Below, piece by piece: positions 17,689-26,560 of a stretch of 64,000 nt of DNA. Both the position numbers and the translations under genes were made by a program. This stretch comes from 13-2-20CM-66-19 sp963760225. Its GTDB lineage: Bacteria > Pseudomonadota > Gammaproteobacteria > Steroidobacterales > Steroidobacteraceae. The number at the start of each line of letters is the position of its first letter. The stretch's first letter is position 1. Location of the stretch: assembly GCA_963760225.1 (NCBI GenBank), contig CAVXCD010000001.1:620001-684000 (forward strand), in the 5' to 3' direction. The notes beneath the pieces are model-generated. The model worked only from the letters and a program-made list of their open reading frames with translations, was not told the origin of the DNA and ran no database searches.

Positions 17689-19503
17689 TTAACCTCCGCG
17701 CGCCTCGGGAGCGCTCAGCTTGCTTATAAGCCCCTGAAATTCCTCAATTTCACTGGCAGAAAGGTCGCCGGCACGGCTCTTGGCCTCGAGGGCTTCCAGA
17801 CGCCCCCTGGCGGCCTGGTCGGCGAGCTTCACGAGGGCCGCCCGCAGCTCGCCGGCGGCGGCGGGGGCTGCCGTTATGACCTCCTCACGCTCGAGGAGTT
17901 TCTGCAGCGCTTCGGCACCCTCGCGGCCCTCCCAGCGCTGGATGACCTGGGCCGGGATCTGCGCCGGGTGCTCGCGCAGATTGTCGAGCAGCTCGCACAG
18001 CAGCCCCACTCCGGCCTCGTCGCTCGCAGCGAGGCCGGCGCGCTCGGCGGGCGTCACCTCGGTGGCGATGGCGGGGTAATGCAGCAGCCGCACGATCGCC
18101 TGGCGCACCAGAGTGCCGCGGCCGCCGCCGCCGGCCGCGCGGCGCGGCGCAGGACGCTTAGCTCCCGGCGGCGCCGGCGCAGGCGCTGCGCCGCCCGGTG
18201 GCGCCGCGCTCCATAACTCCTCGAGCCGCGCGGCGCTCAGGCCGACAACCTGCGCGAGCCGCTCGAGCAGCAGCTCGCGGTAGACGCCCGCCGGGACCTT
18301 GGCAAACAGCGGCCGCGCGTTGGCAGCAAAACGCGCGCGCCCGTCGGCAGAGCTGAGCTCGCTCTGCTCGGACAGCTCGCGCACCAGGTACTCCGACAGC
18401 GGCACGGCGCCCGATACACGCTGCTCGAAAGCCTCGCGCCCCTCGGCCGCGACCAGCGTGTCCGGATCGTGGCCCTGCGGCAGGAACAGGAAGCGGATCT
18501 CGCGTCCCTCGCGGGCCTCGGGCAGCGCCTGCTGCAGCGCGCGCCAGGCCGCTGCGCGTCCGGCGCGATCGCCGTCGAATGCAAACACCACCGCCGCGCT
18601 CAGGCGAAACAGTCGCTTCAAGTGCTCGGCGGTGGTGGCGGTGCCGAGCGTCGCGACGGCGTAGTCGATGCCCGCCTGGTGCAGCCGCACGGTGTCCATG
18701 TAGCCTTCGACGACGATGAGGCGCGTGAGGTTGGCACGCGCGCGCCGCACCTCGTACAGGCCGTACAGCTCGCGCCCCTTGTGGAACAGCACCGTCTCGG
18801 GCGAGTTGAGGTATTTCGGCTCGCCGGCGTCGATGATGCGCCCGCCGAAGGCGATCACGCGGCCGCGCGCGTCGCGGATCGGGAACATGATGCGGTCGCG
18901 GAAGCGATCGTAGTGACGCTCGCCGTCGCGCACCGCGCCGCGCTCGCGTTCGACGATCAGCCCCGCCTCGGCGAGCAGCTTGCAGCTGCTGTCGTGCGCG
19001 CCGAAGCGCCGCAGCAGCTCGTTCCAGGAATCGCTGGCATAGCCGACGCCGAAGCGCTCGAGCGTCTCGGGCGTCAGTCCACGCCCGGCCAGGTAATCGC
19101 GCGCCCGGGTGCTGCGCGCCAGGTTCTGCGCGTAGAAGCGCGCCACGCTCGCCGTCAGCTCGTACAGCGGCTCATCGGCGCGGCGCGCGCCGGCCTCGAG
19201 GCCGCCCTCGTGCGGCACGCTGAGGCCAAGCCGGGTGGCCAGCTCCTCGACCGCCTCGGGGAAGGCCAGGTGGTCATGATCCATGAGAAAGCCGAGCACG
19301 GTGCCGTGCTTGCCGCAGCCGAAGCAGTGGTAGAACTGCTTGTCAGGGCTCACCCAGAAGGAGGGAGTCTTTTCGTTGTGGAACGGGCAGCAGGCTTTGT
19401 ACTCGCGGCCCGCCTTCTTCAGCGGCACGCGCGCGCCGATGACCTCCACGATGTCCGCGCGGGCGATGAGCTCGTCAATGAAGTGCTGGGGGATGCGTCC
19501 CAC
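17689..19503 (-). CDS. dnaG: DNA primase
   Basis: A 604-residue primase that makes RNA primers at the replication fork. The N-terminal zinc finger has Cys39, His42, Cys60 and Cys63 (CPFHNEKTPSF, then HCFGCG). The catalytic core includes the RNAP-basic and Toprim motifs, with VVEGYMDTVRLHQAG at about residues 264-278 and FDGDRAG further on. The C-terminal helicase-binding domain is less conserved. It lies between yqeY and rpoD in the usual operon order. Confidence 0.96.
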   Translation of the reverse strand: MGRIPQHFIDELIARADIVEVIGARVPLKKAGREYKACCPFHNEKTPSFWVSPDKQFYHCFGCGKHGTVLGFLMDHDHLAFPEAVEELATRLGLSVPHEGGLEAGARRADEPLYELTASVARFYAQNLARSTRARDYLAGRGLTPETLERFGVGYASDSWNELLRRFGAHDSSCKLLAEAGLIVERERGAVRDGERHYDRFRDRIMFPIRDARGRVIAFGGRIIDAGEPKYLNSPETVLFHKGRELYGLYEVRRARANLTRLIVVEGYMDTVRLHQAGIDYAVATLGTATTAEHLKRLFRLSAAVVFAFDGDRAGRAAAWRALQQALPEAREGREIRFLFLPQGHDPDTLVAAEGREAFEQRVSGAVPLSEYLVRELSEQSELSSADGRARFAANARPLFAKVPAGVYRELLLERLAQVVGLSAARLEELWSAAPPGGAAPAPAPPGAKRPAPRRAAGGGGRGTLVRQAIVRLLHYPAIATEVTPAERAGLAASDEAGVGLLCELLDNLREHPAQIPAQVIQRWEGREGAEALQKLLEREEVITAAPAAAGELRAALVKLADQAARGRLEALEAKSRAGDLSASEIEEFQGLISKLSAPEARGG

Positions 19504-19546
19504 GTGCCGCGCCCCTTCGAAGAACGAAGCAACCCAAAAGAACGAC

Positions 19547-19990
19547 TCAGCCGAGTTTCTGCTTGACCCGAGCGCTCACGGCGCCCATGTCGGCACGGCC
19601 CTGCGCCTGCGGCTTCACCACCGCCATGACCTTGCCCATGTCCTTCACCGAAGCCGCACCGGTGGCGGCGATGGCCGCGGCGATCAGCGCATCGATGTCC
19701 GCCTCGCTCATCTGCGCCGGCAGATAGCCCTGCAGCAACGCGATCTCGGCATTCTCCTTGGCGACCAGGTCGGCGCGGCCGCCGCTGGCGAACTGCACCA
19801 CCGCCTCGCGCCGCTGCTTGATCATCTTCTCGAGCACGTTGAGTACCTGGGTGTCGTCGAGGCTGATGCGCTCGTCGACCTCGCGCTGCTTGATGCCGGC
19901 GAGCGCCATGCGGATCGTTGCGAGCCGCTCTTTCTCTCCGGCTCGCATCGCCGTCTTCATGTCTTCGGTGATGCGTTCCTTGAGCGCCAT
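19547..19990 (-). CDS. GatB/YqeY domain protein
   Basis: A 147-residue YqeY-family protein (MALKERITEDMKTAMRAGEKERLATIRMALAGIKQREVDER, then the GYLPAQMSEADIDALI segment). The fold is related to the C-terminal tRNA-binding domain of GatB; its own role is unclear. It commonly sits between rpsU and dnaG, as here, 13 bases after rpsU. Confidence 0.93.
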   Translation of the reverse strand: MALKERITEDMKTAMRAGEKERLATIRMALAGIKQREVDERISLDDTQVLNVLEKMIKQRREAVVQFASGGRADLVAKENAEIALLQGYLPAQMSEADIDALIAAAIAATGAASVKDMGKVMAVVKPQAQGRADMGAVSARVKQKLG

Positions 19991-20003
19991 GCGCGCGCGC
20001 TCC

Positions 20004-20213
20004 CTAGCGGGAGCTGCGCATCCCGTCGCGGGAGACGCGCTTCATGTGGCGCTTGATGGCCGCGGCCTTCTTGCGCTTGCGCTCCTGCGTGGGTTTTTCG
20101 TAGAACTCGCGCCGCCGCAGCTCGGTGAGAATGCCGGCCTTCTCGCAGGCGCGCTTGAAACGCCGCAGGGCGGCATCGAAGTACTCATTCTCACGAACAC
20201 GCACGCTCGGCAT
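20004..20213 (-). CDS. rpsU: Small ribosomal subunit protein bS21
   Basis: A 69-residue bS21, full length. The N-terminal VRVRENEYFDAALRRFKRACEKAGI is followed by the basic tail (ERKRKKAAAIKRHMKR). It binds the 30S platform near the anti-Shine-Dalgarno. It is the first gene of the macromolecular synthesis operon and divergent from tsaD. Confidence 0.97.
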   Translation of the reverse strand: MPSVRVRENEYFDAALRRFKRACEKAGILTELRRREFYEKPTQERKRKKAAAIKRHMKRVSRDGMRSSR

Positions 20214-20291
20214 CGAATCCCTCTAAGTGGTTAATCGCAATGGAAATCCCCCGGCCGGACCGCGTGGACGCTGCCCTGTCGGGGGCGGGGG

Positions 20292-20320
20292 ATTCTAAAG
20301 GAGCCCCCCGGCAAAGGCAA
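20292..20320 (-). promoter_or_regulatory. Promoter of the rpsU-yqeY-dnaG-rpoD operon
   Basis: On the minus strand, -35 TTGCCT (20320-20315), a 17-bp spacer and -10 TAGAAT (20297-20292). This would give a leader of about 70 nt before rpsU. It faces away from the tsaD promoter in the same 171-bp intergenic region. Confidence 0.55.
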
Positions 20321-20372
20321 AAAGGCCTGACTGCGCCACCAGCAAAACCCGCAGCCGGGCGCCGCCGTCACA

Positions 20373-20378
20373 TACAAT
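20373..20378 (+). promoter_or_regulatory. -10 box of a probable leaderless tsaD promoter
   Basis: TACAAT is followed by six bases and then the tsaD ATG (20385). No ribosome-binding site fits in that space. The -35 is weak. Confidence 0.45.
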
Positions 20379-20384
20379 TTTTCC

Positions 20385-21404
20385 ATGCGGATACTGGCCC
20401 TCGAATCCTCCTGCGATGAAAGCGCCGCCGCGGTGCTGGACGAGCGCGCCGGGCTGCTGTCGCACGAGCTGTACAGCCAGGTCGAGCTGCACCGCGCCTG
20501 GGGCGGGGTGGTACCGGAGCTCGCCTCGCGCGATCACGTGCGCCGCCTGCTGCCGCTGGTGCGGGTAGCGCTCGAGCGTGCCGCTACCGCCCCGCGGCAG
20601 CTCGCCGGCGTCGCCTACACCGCCGGTCCCGGGCTGATCGGCGCGCTGCTCACCGGCGCGGCTCTCGGCCGCAGCCTCGCCTACGCGTGGGGAGTGCCGG
20701 CGATCGGCGTTCATCATCTCGAGGGGCACCTGCTGGCCCCGCTGCTCGAGAGCGAGCCGCCGCCTTTTCCGCACATCGCGCTGCTGGTGTCCGGGGGACA
20801 CACGCTGCTGGTGGAGGTCGCCGCCGTCGGCGCTTATCGCATCCTCGGCGCCACCCGCGACGATGCCGCAGGCGAGGCCTTCGACAAGTCGGCGAAGCTC
20901 CTCGGGCTGCCCTACCCGGGCGGTCCGCAGCTCGCCGAGCTCGCCGTACACGGCCGGCCGGGCGTGTTCACCTTCCCGCGCCCGATGCTCGATCGCCCGG
21001 GACTGGAGTTCAGCTTCTCGGGACTGAAGACCGCGGTGCTGCACGCGCTGCGCGGCCGCGTGCTCAGCGAGCAGCTGCGCGCGGACGTGGCGCACGCGGT
21101 GCAGGAGGCGATCGTCGCCACCCTCACCGCCAAGGCGCTGCGGGCGCTCGACTACAGCGGGCTGACGACGCTGGTGGTCACCGGCGGGGTGAGCGCCAAC
21201 CGCATGCTGCGCGCGCGCCTCACCGCCGCCGCAGGCAGCCGTGGCGCGCGCGTGTACTATCCGCGCATCGAGTTCTCCACCGACAACGCGGCGATGATTG
21301 CCGTGGCCGGGCTGAAGCGCCTGCAGGCGGGCCAGCACGAGCCCCTCGCGATCTGTGCGCGCGCACAATGGCCGCTCACCGCGCTGCCGGCGATGCCGAC
21401 GTGA
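20385..21404 (+). CDS. tsaD: tRNA threonylcarbamoyladenosine synthase subunit TsaD
   Basis: A 339-residue Kae1/YgjD family protein that transfers threonylcarbamoyl to A37 of ANN-reading tRNAs, with TsaB and TsaE. The start ILALESSCDESAAAVLD, the metal ligands His-x3-His in HHLEGHLLAP, and the VSGGHTLLV and GEAFDK motifs are all present. Its stop overlaps the folB GTG start. The divergent rpsU/tsaD pair is a common gammaproteobacterial arrangement. Confidence 0.97.
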   Translation: MRILALESSCDESAAAVLDERAGLLSHELYSQVELHRAWGGVVPELASRDHVRRLLPLVRVALERAATAPRQLAGVAYTAGPGLIGALLTGAALGRSLAYAWGVPAIGVHHLEGHLLAPLLESEPPPFPHIALLVSGGHTLLVEVAAVGAYRILGATRDDAAGEAFDKSAKLLGLPYPGGPQLAELAVHGRPGVFTFPRPMLDRPGLEFSFSGLKTAVLHALRGRVLSEQLRADVAHAVQEAIVATLTAKALRALDYSGLTTLVVTGGVSANRMLRARLTAAAGSRGARVYYPRIEFSTDNAAMIAVAGLKRLQAGQHEPLAICARAQWPLTALPAMPT

Positions 21405-21805
21405 ACGACACCACCGACAAGGGCGACCGGATCTTCCTGCGCGGTCTCACCAGCGAGTGCATCATCGGCTTCATCGACTGGGAGCGGCGCGTGCGCCAGA
21501 CGGTGGTGCTCGACATCGAGATGCCGGTCGATTGCCGCCGTGCTTCGCTCAGCGACGAGGTGGCCGACACGCTCGACTACAAGCAGGTGGCCAAGCGCGT
21601 GCTGGCCTTCATCGCGGCTTCCGAATACCAGCTGGTGGAGACGCTCGCGCACCGCGTGGCGCTGCTCATCCTGGAGGAGTTCGGCGTCGCCTGGGTGCGC
21701 ATTTCGCTCAACAAGCCCGGTGCGATCCGCAATTCCCGCGACGTGGGCGTGACGCTCGAGCGCACGCGCGCCGACCTGCCGCCAGCGGGCGCCAGCCGGA
21801 CCTGA
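21401..21805 (+). CDS. folB: Dihydroneopterin aldolase
   Basis: A 134-residue FolB, starting at the GTG that overlaps the tsaD stop (GTGA). Typical segments are DRIFLRGLTSECIIGFIDWERR, the catalytic TLDYKQVAKRV region, LVETLAHRVALLIL and VRISLNKPGAIRNSRDVGV. It converts dihydroneopterin to 6-hydroxymethyl-dihydropterin in folate synthesis. It is followed five bases later by folK, the next enzyme in the pathway. Confidence 0.94.
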   Translation: MNDTTDKGDRIFLRGLTSECIIGFIDWERRVRQTVVLDIEMPVDCRRASLSDEVADTLDYKQVAKRVLAFIAASEYQLVETLAHRVALLILEEFGVAWVRISLNKPGAIRNSRDVGVTLERTRADLPPAGASRT

Positions 21806-21810
21806 CGCCG

Positions 21811-22335
21811 GTGCCGCAGGTCTACGTCGCCGCTGGCAGCAACGTCGCGCCCGAGAAGAGCCTGGCGCGCGCGGTCGCGGCGCTCGCGCACGAGTTTCCC
21901 GGCGCCGCGTTCTCCGCCTGGTATCGCAACCGCGCCGTGGGTTTCGCCGGGGACGACTTCATCAACCTGGTCGCGGGCTTTGCCACCCAGCTGCCGGTGG
22001 GCGCGGTGCTCGCCAGGCTGCACGCCATCGAGAGCGCCTGCGGCCGGCCGCGCGGCGCGCCGCGCTGGGCGCCGCGCGCGATGGACCTCGACGTGCTGTT
22101 GTACGGGGACCTGGTGTGCGATGAGCCGGGATTGCAGCTGCCGCGGCCGGACCTGCTGCGGCGTGCCTACATGCTCGGACCGCTGGCACAGCTCGCCCCG
22201 CACGCGCTGCATCCCACCAGCCATCTGAGCATCGGCGAGCTGTGGCGCCGCTTCGACCAGTCCGCCCATCCGCTCGTGCCCGTGCCGGCCTGGCGCGAGG
22301 CGGCGGGCGAGGGCGGTGCGAGCGAAGTGCGTTAG
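21811..22335 (+). CDS. folK: 6-hydroxymethyl-7,8-dihydropterin pyrophosphokinase
   Basis: A 174-residue HPPK. YVAAGSNVAPEKSLARAVAAL, the FINLVAGFAT segment, and PRWAPRAMDLDVLLYGD (the D-x-D-x-LLYGD metal-binding motif) are diagnostic. It activates hydroxymethyl-dihydropterin with ATP for dihydropteroate synthase. The GTG at 21811 gives the family's usual N-terminus; the intergenic gap to folB is only five bases. Confidence 0.95.
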   Translation: MPQVYVAAGSNVAPEKSLARAVAALAHEFPGAAFSAWYRNRAVGFAGDDFINLVAGFATQLPVGAVLARLHAIESACGRPRGAPRWAPRAMDLDVLLYGDLVCDEPGLQLPRPDLLRRAYMLGPLAQLAPHALHPTSHLSIGELWRRFDQSAHPLVPVPAWREAAGEGGASEVR

Positions 22336-22347
22336 CCGCCTAAGATG

Positions 22348-23133
22348 TCACCAGCCGATACTGCGACCGCCGTCCACCGCCAGCACCTGCCCGGTGACGT
22401 ACGGCGCCTCGGTGGCGAAGAACAGGCAGGCGCGCGCCACATCCTCGGCCGAGCCCGGGCGCCGCAGAGCGGTGCGTTGCATGATCTTCGCCTGCAGCGC
22501 CGGGTCGATGCCGTCCTCGGGCCACATCACCGGTCCGGGCGCCACGGCGTTGACGCGCACCTGCGGGGCGAGCTCGCGCGCCAGCGCGCGCGTGAGCATG
22601 ATGACGCCCGCCTTGGCGATGCTGTACACCGGGTAGCGGCGCAGCGGCTTGAAGCCGTGGATGTCGGCGAGGTTGATGATGAGGCCGCGCGCAGTGTGCA
22701 GCAGCGGAGCGGCCGCCTGTGCGAGAAACAGCGGCGCCTTGAGGTTGGTGCCGATGAGATCGTTCCAGTCCATCTCGCTGATGTCGCCCATGGGTGTGGG
22801 GTAGAACGTCGAGGCGTTGTTCACCAGGATGTCGAGGCCGCCGAATCCGTCGGCGGCCGCGCGCACCAGTGCCGCCAGCTGCGCGCTGTCGAGCAGGTCG
22901 CCTTCGATGAGCCGCACGGAGGCCGCGCGCCGCGCATTGAGCTCCTGCGCCAGCGCCGCGGCATCGTCGGCGGAGCTGCGGTAGTGCAACACCACGTTCG
23001 CACCGGCGCGATGCAGCTGCCGCGCGATCGCAGCCCCCACGCGCCGCGCACCGCCGGTAATGAGCACGGTCTTGTTGGTGAGGGAGGCGGCGGCCGTGCT
23101 CGCCGGTTCGTCGGGCGGAGTGTCGTGCGCCAT
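22348..23133 (-). CDS. folM: Pteridine reductase (FolM-like short-chain dehydrogenase)
   Basis: A 261-residue SDR. The cofactor motif TGGARRVG carries the Arg typical of pteridine reductases rather than a plain TGxxxGIG. It is followed by NNAS, and the catalytic Tyr-x3-Lys is YSIAK. It probably reduces dihydrofolate/dihydrobiopterin-type pterins with NADPH. The position next to folB/folK, convergent with folK, supports this. A longer upstream extension is unlikely because a -10 box lies eight bases before this ATG. Confidence 0.88.
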   Translation of the reverse strand: MAHDTPPDEPASTAAASLTNKTVLITGGARRVGAAIARQLHRAGANVVLHYRSSADDAAALAQELNARRAASVRLIEGDLLDSAQLAALVRAAADGFGGLDILVNNASTFYPTPMGDISEMDWNDLIGTNLKAPLFLAQAAAPLLHTARGLIINLADIHGFKPLRRYPVYSIAKAGVIMLTRALARELAPQVRVNAVAPGPVMWPEDGIDPALQAKIMQRTALRRPGSAEDVARACLFFATEAPYVTGQVLAVDGGRSIGW

Positions 23134-23141
23134 GGGCCCCG

Positions 23142-23169
23142 ATTATGACGGCATCGCCGCTGCACTCAA
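23142..23169 (-). promoter_or_regulatory. Probable leaderless promoter of the pteridine reductase gene, overlapping the MidA start codon
   Basis: On the minus strand, -35 TTGAGT (23169-23164), a 16-bp spacer and -10 CATAAT (23147-23142), then eight bases to the ATG at 23133. The -10 covers the ATG of the divergent methyltransferase gene (23145-23147). Confidence 0.45.
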
Positions 23170-24338
23170 TGCTGCCGGCGCTCTCCCCCGGGGAACGGGC
23201 CCACAGCGATCGCCTGGCCGCGCACATCCGCGCCGCGATCGCGGCTGCGGGCGGCTGGCTGTCGTTCGAGCGCTTCATGGAGCTGGCGCTCTACGCGCCC
23301 GGGCTCGGTTATTACAGCGCCGGCAGCGCCAAGCTCGGCGCGGCTGGGGATTTCGTCACCGCCCCGGAAGTTTCCGACCTGTTCGGGCGCTGTCTGGCGC
23401 GCCAGTGCGCCGCGGTGCTGCGCCTCACCGGCGGACAGATCCTCGAGCTCGGTGCCGGCACCGGCCGCATGGCCGCGGCACTGCTCACCGAGCTTGCCGC
23501 GCAGGGCGTGCTGCCCGAGCGCTACGCGATCCTCGAGGTGAGCGCCGACCTCGCCGCGCGGCAGCGGGCGCACCTCGCGCGCCTGCCGCCGGAGCTGCGC
23601 GAGCGGGTGGTGTGGCTCGAGCGGCTGCCGCAGCAGCCGCTCGCGGGCGTGATGCTCGCCAACGAGGTGGCCGACGCGCTTCCCTGCCGGCGCTTCGTGC
23701 GTCAGTCTGAAGGGGTCGGCGAGCTCGGGGTCGTGGCGCTCGAGGCGCGCGGCGAGCTGCTGTTCCGCGAGGAGCTGCGGGCAGCCCCAGCCGCACTCGC
23801 GCGCGCCTGCACGGACATCGAGTCGTCCCTGGAGGCGCCGCTGCCGCCAGGCTACACCTCGGAAGTGTGCCTGGCGCTCGCGCCGTGGATCGCGACACTC
23901 GGCGAGTGCCTCGGCCGCGGGCTGCTGCTGATCAGCGACTACGGGCTGCCGCGGCGGCATTACTACCACCGGCAACGCACAACTGGCACGCTGCGCTGTC
24001 ATTTCCGCCAGCGCGCGCACGACGATCCGTACGTGAACGTCGGCCTGCAGGACATCACCGCGTGGGTGGACTTCACGCGCGTGGCGGAGGCAGCCCTGTG
24101 CGTGGGGCTCGGCGTGGCCGGCTTCGCGACGCAGGCCGCCTGCCTCGCCGCGCTCGGGCTGGAAGCCATGGTGGCGGGAGCCGCGGACGAGGTGCAGCGC
24201 GCGCGGCTTGCCGGTGAGGCACGCCGGCTGATCCTGCCGGAGGAGATGGGCGAGGCCTTCAAGATGATGGCGCTGACGCGTGCACTCGATGAGCCGCTGG
24301 CGGCTTTTACGCTGCAGGACCTGCGGCACCTGCTGTGA
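23145..24338 (+). CDS. MidA/NDUFAF7-like SAM-dependent methyltransferase (COG1565)
   Basis: A 397-residue class I methyltransferase of the NDUFAF7 family. The hallmark N-terminal GGWLSFERFMELALYAPGLGYYSAG and GDFVTAPEVSDLFGRCLA precede the SAM-binding ELGAGTGRMA and the ANEVADALP motif. In eukaryotes the homologue methylates an arginine of a complex I subunit; the bacterial substrate is not known. The start codon is only 11 bases from the divergent pteridine reductase start. Confidence 0.92.
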   Translation: MTASPLHSMLPALSPGERAHSDRLAAHIRAAIAAAGGWLSFERFMELALYAPGLGYYSAGSAKLGAAGDFVTAPEVSDLFGRCLARQCAAVLRLTGGQILELGAGTGRMAAALLTELAAQGVLPERYAILEVSADLAARQRAHLARLPPELRERVVWLERLPQQPLAGVMLANEVADALPCRRFVRQSEGVGELGVVALEARGELLFREELRAAPAALARACTDIESSLEAPLPPGYTSEVCLALAPWIATLGECLGRGLLLISDYGLPRRHYYHRQRTTGTLRCHFRQRAHDDPYVNVGLQDITAWVDFTRVAEAALCVGLGVAGFATQAACLAALGLEAMVAGAADEVQRARLAGEARRLILPEEMGEAFKMMALTRALDEPLAAFTLQDLRHLL

Positions 24339-24388
24339 GGGCAGCTGCCGTGCCGCGAACGAACCGAAGATGAAAGGATGGATGGGGC

Positions 24389-25258
24389 ATGCCGCTACTG
24401 AAAATCATCGTTCTCGCCATCGTGCAGGGGCTGACCGAGCTGCTGCCGGTGTCGAGCTCCGCGCACGTGGTGGTCGCTGAGAAGCTCCTCGGCCTGGACC
24501 CCTCGTCCCCTCCCATGACGCTGCTGCTGGTCATGCTGCACACCGGCACGATGGTCGCGGTGATCGCGTACTTCTGGCCGCAGTGGCGCCGCGACTGGTT
24601 CGCGAGCGCGGCCGCCTTCAGGCGCTTCGCCGCGCTCGTCGTGATCGCGACCGCGTGCACGGCGGTGATCGGCCAGGGGCTGTTCATGCTGCTCGCAAGG
24701 ACCGTGTTGCGCGGCCAGCCCCATGCCGAGATCGAGGATCTGTTCGGACGACTCGATTTCATCGCCCCGGCCCTCGCAGCTACCGGAGTGCTGATCCTCG
24801 TGTCCGCAATCTTCGGCGGCCGCCGCTCCGCGGCGCCGCCGTCGGCGGCGAACGACCTGAGCGCCGCCCGCGCCGGCGTCATCGGCGCAGTGCAGGGGCT
24901 GTGCCTGCCGTTCCGCGGCTTGTCGCGTTCGGGGGCCACGATCTCCACCGGGATGCTGCTCGGCGTCGCCCGGGTGCGCGCCGAATCCTTCAGCTTCGCG
25001 CTCGCCGTGGTGCTCACTCCGGCCGCGATGGCGCGCGAGGCGCTGCGCCTGGTGCACGCGGTGCACGCGGGGGGCGGCGGCGGGCTCGGTGCGGCAGCGC
25101 TCGGCAGTGTGCTCGGCGCGGCGGTGGCCTTTGTCGCGGGCCTGCTGGCATTGCGGTGGTTGAGCCGCTGGCTGGAGGGTGGGCGCTGGTACCTGTTCGG
25201 CATCTACTGCCTGGTCGCGGCGGCGGCGGTGCTGTGGCTGCACCGCGCCGGCTACTGA
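24389..25258 (+). CDS. uppP: Undecaprenyl-diphosphatase (BacA/UppP)
   Basis: A 289-residue integral membrane phosphatase that recycles undecaprenyl pyrophosphate for peptidoglycan and other envelope glycans. The conserved QGLTELLPVSSSAH at residues about 11-24 and PFRGLSRSGATIS near 170-182 form the active site; eight or so hydrophobic helices are visible. It has the ribosome-binding site GGATGGG before the ATG. It overlaps the cca 3' end by seven bases (convergent). Confidence 0.95.
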   Translation: MPLLKIIVLAIVQGLTELLPVSSSAHVVVAEKLLGLDPSSPPMTLLLVMLHTGTMVAVIAYFWPQWRRDWFASAAAFRRFAALVVIATACTAVIGQGLFMLLARTVLRGQPHAEIEDLFGRLDFIAPALAATGVLILVSAIFGGRRSAAPPSAANDLSAARAGVIGAVQGLCLPFRGLSRSGATISTGMLLGVARVRAESFSFALAVVLTPAAMAREALRLVHAVHAGGGGGLGAAALGSVLGAAVAFVAGLLALRWLSRWLEGGRWYLFGIYCLVAAAAVLWLHRAGY

Positions 25259-26478
25259 GCGGCTGCCTTGAGCGTGCCGAGGACCTCGAGCCGCCGCCGC
25301 CGCAGCGCCTCACCGATGGCCGCGCCGGCGAGCCCGCGGCGCTCGTCCTCGGCGAGCGTCACCGCGGCGGCCGCGGCCAGCGCGGTGCGCAGGTAGTCGG
25401 CCTGCGGATAGGGCTCGTGTTCGCGTCCGGTGCGCCCACGCGCGTCCGCCTGGCACGCGCGCAGCACTTCCTCGAAGCGCTGCGGACGACGTAGCGCATC
25501 GCAGCTCTCGAGCAGCTCGAGCACCGTGGCGGGCTTGAGTTCGAGCGCCCGGTGCACGCGGGTGTGCTCGCGCGCGGTGAGCACCGCGAGCTCGCGGTGG
25601 CCGCCCGGCACCTTCAACCGCGTGCACAGCGCCTCGATCAGCGCGATCCCGGCGGCTTCGTGCCCATGGTGACTCGGCCAGCGCTCGGGCGGCGTGAGTG
25701 CCTTGCCGAGATCATGCGTGAGCGCGGCGAAGCGCACCGCGTTGGAGCCGCCGGCCTGCGCGGCTGAGCGCAGCGCCAGCAGCGCGTGCACTCCGGTGTC
25801 GATCTCCGGATGCCAGCGCGGCGGCTGCGGCACGCCGAACAGCGCCGCGATCTCCGGGAAGACCACCGCGAGTGCGCCGCACTCGCGCAGCGTCTCGAAG
25901 AACACCTGTGGATCGGCCTCGCCGAGCGCGCGCTCGGTTTCCTGCCACACCCGCTCGGGCACCAGCGCGCCGACCTCGCCTGCCGCGGTCATGCGGCGCA
26001 TCAGCTCGAGCGTCTCGGCGGCGACCTGAAACCCCAGGGCGCTGAAACGCGCCGCGAACCGCGCCACGCGCAGGATGCGCACCGGGTCCTCGACGAATGC
26101 CGCCGATACGTGGCGCAGCCGCCGCGCGGCGAGGTCCGCCTGGCCGCCGAACGGGTCGATCAGCTCGCCGCCCTCACTCTCGGCCATGGCGTTGACGGTG
26201 AGATCGCGGCGCTGCAGGTCCTGCTCGAGCGTCACGTCGGGGGAAAACTGCGTGGTGAAACCGCGGTAACCGGGCGCCACCTTGCGCTCCAGACGCGCCA
26301 GCGCGTACTCCTCGTGCGTCTCGGGGTGCAGGAACACCGGGAATTCGCGGCCCACGCTGCGGAATCCGGCGCGCTCGAGCTCCTGCGGCTCGCTGCCCAC
26401 CACCACCCAGTCGCGCTCACGCACCGGCAGTCCGAGCAGCCGGTCCCGAACGGCGCCGCCGACCAAGTAGACTCGCAT
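25252..26478 (-). CDS. cca: Multifunctional CCA-adding enzyme
   Basis: A 408-residue class II tRNA nucleotidyltransferase closely resembling the E. coli enzyme. It begins MRVYLVGGAVRDRLLG with the RERDWVVVGS active site. The RRDLTVNAMA and EDPVRILRVARFAARF motifs follow, and a C-terminal HD domain (THDLGKALTPPERWPSHHGHE) marks the multifunctional type. It adds or repairs the 3' CCA of tRNAs. This matters here because the tRNA-Ile gene at 13555 encodes no CCA. Its start overlaps the region upstream of the divergent aminopeptidase gene. Confidence 0.96.
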   Translation of the reverse strand: MRVYLVGGAVRDRLLGLPVRERDWVVVGSEPQELERAGFRSVGREFPVFLHPETHEEYALARLERKVAPGYRGFTTQFSPDVTLEQDLQRRDLTVNAMAESEGGELIDPFGGQADLAARRLRHVSAAFVEDPVRILRVARFAARFSALGFQVAAETLELMRRMTAAGEVGALVPERVWQETERALGEADPQVFFETLRECGALAVVFPEIAALFGVPQPPRWHPEIDTGVHALLALRSAAQAGGSNAVRFAALTHDLGKALTPPERWPSHHGHEAAGIALIEALCTRLKVPGGHRELAVLTAREHTRVHRALELKPATVLELLESCDALRRPQRFEEVLRACQADARGRTGREHEPYPQADYLRTALAAAAAVTLAEDERRGLAGAAIGEALRRRRLEVLGTLKAAAQ

Positions 26479-26560
26479 GATGGGCATGTTAACCGAGACG
26501 CCGGCGTGCAGCGCGCTGCCCAGCGGTGTTGGCCAGGGCGTCTCGCGGCTGTGGCGCGGC

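Noticed and set aside
20687..21400. Extension of folB upstream through tsaD in another frame
   Set aside because: The upstream part is an Arg/Ala-rich shadow of tsaD. FolB similarity starts at the GTG at 21401.
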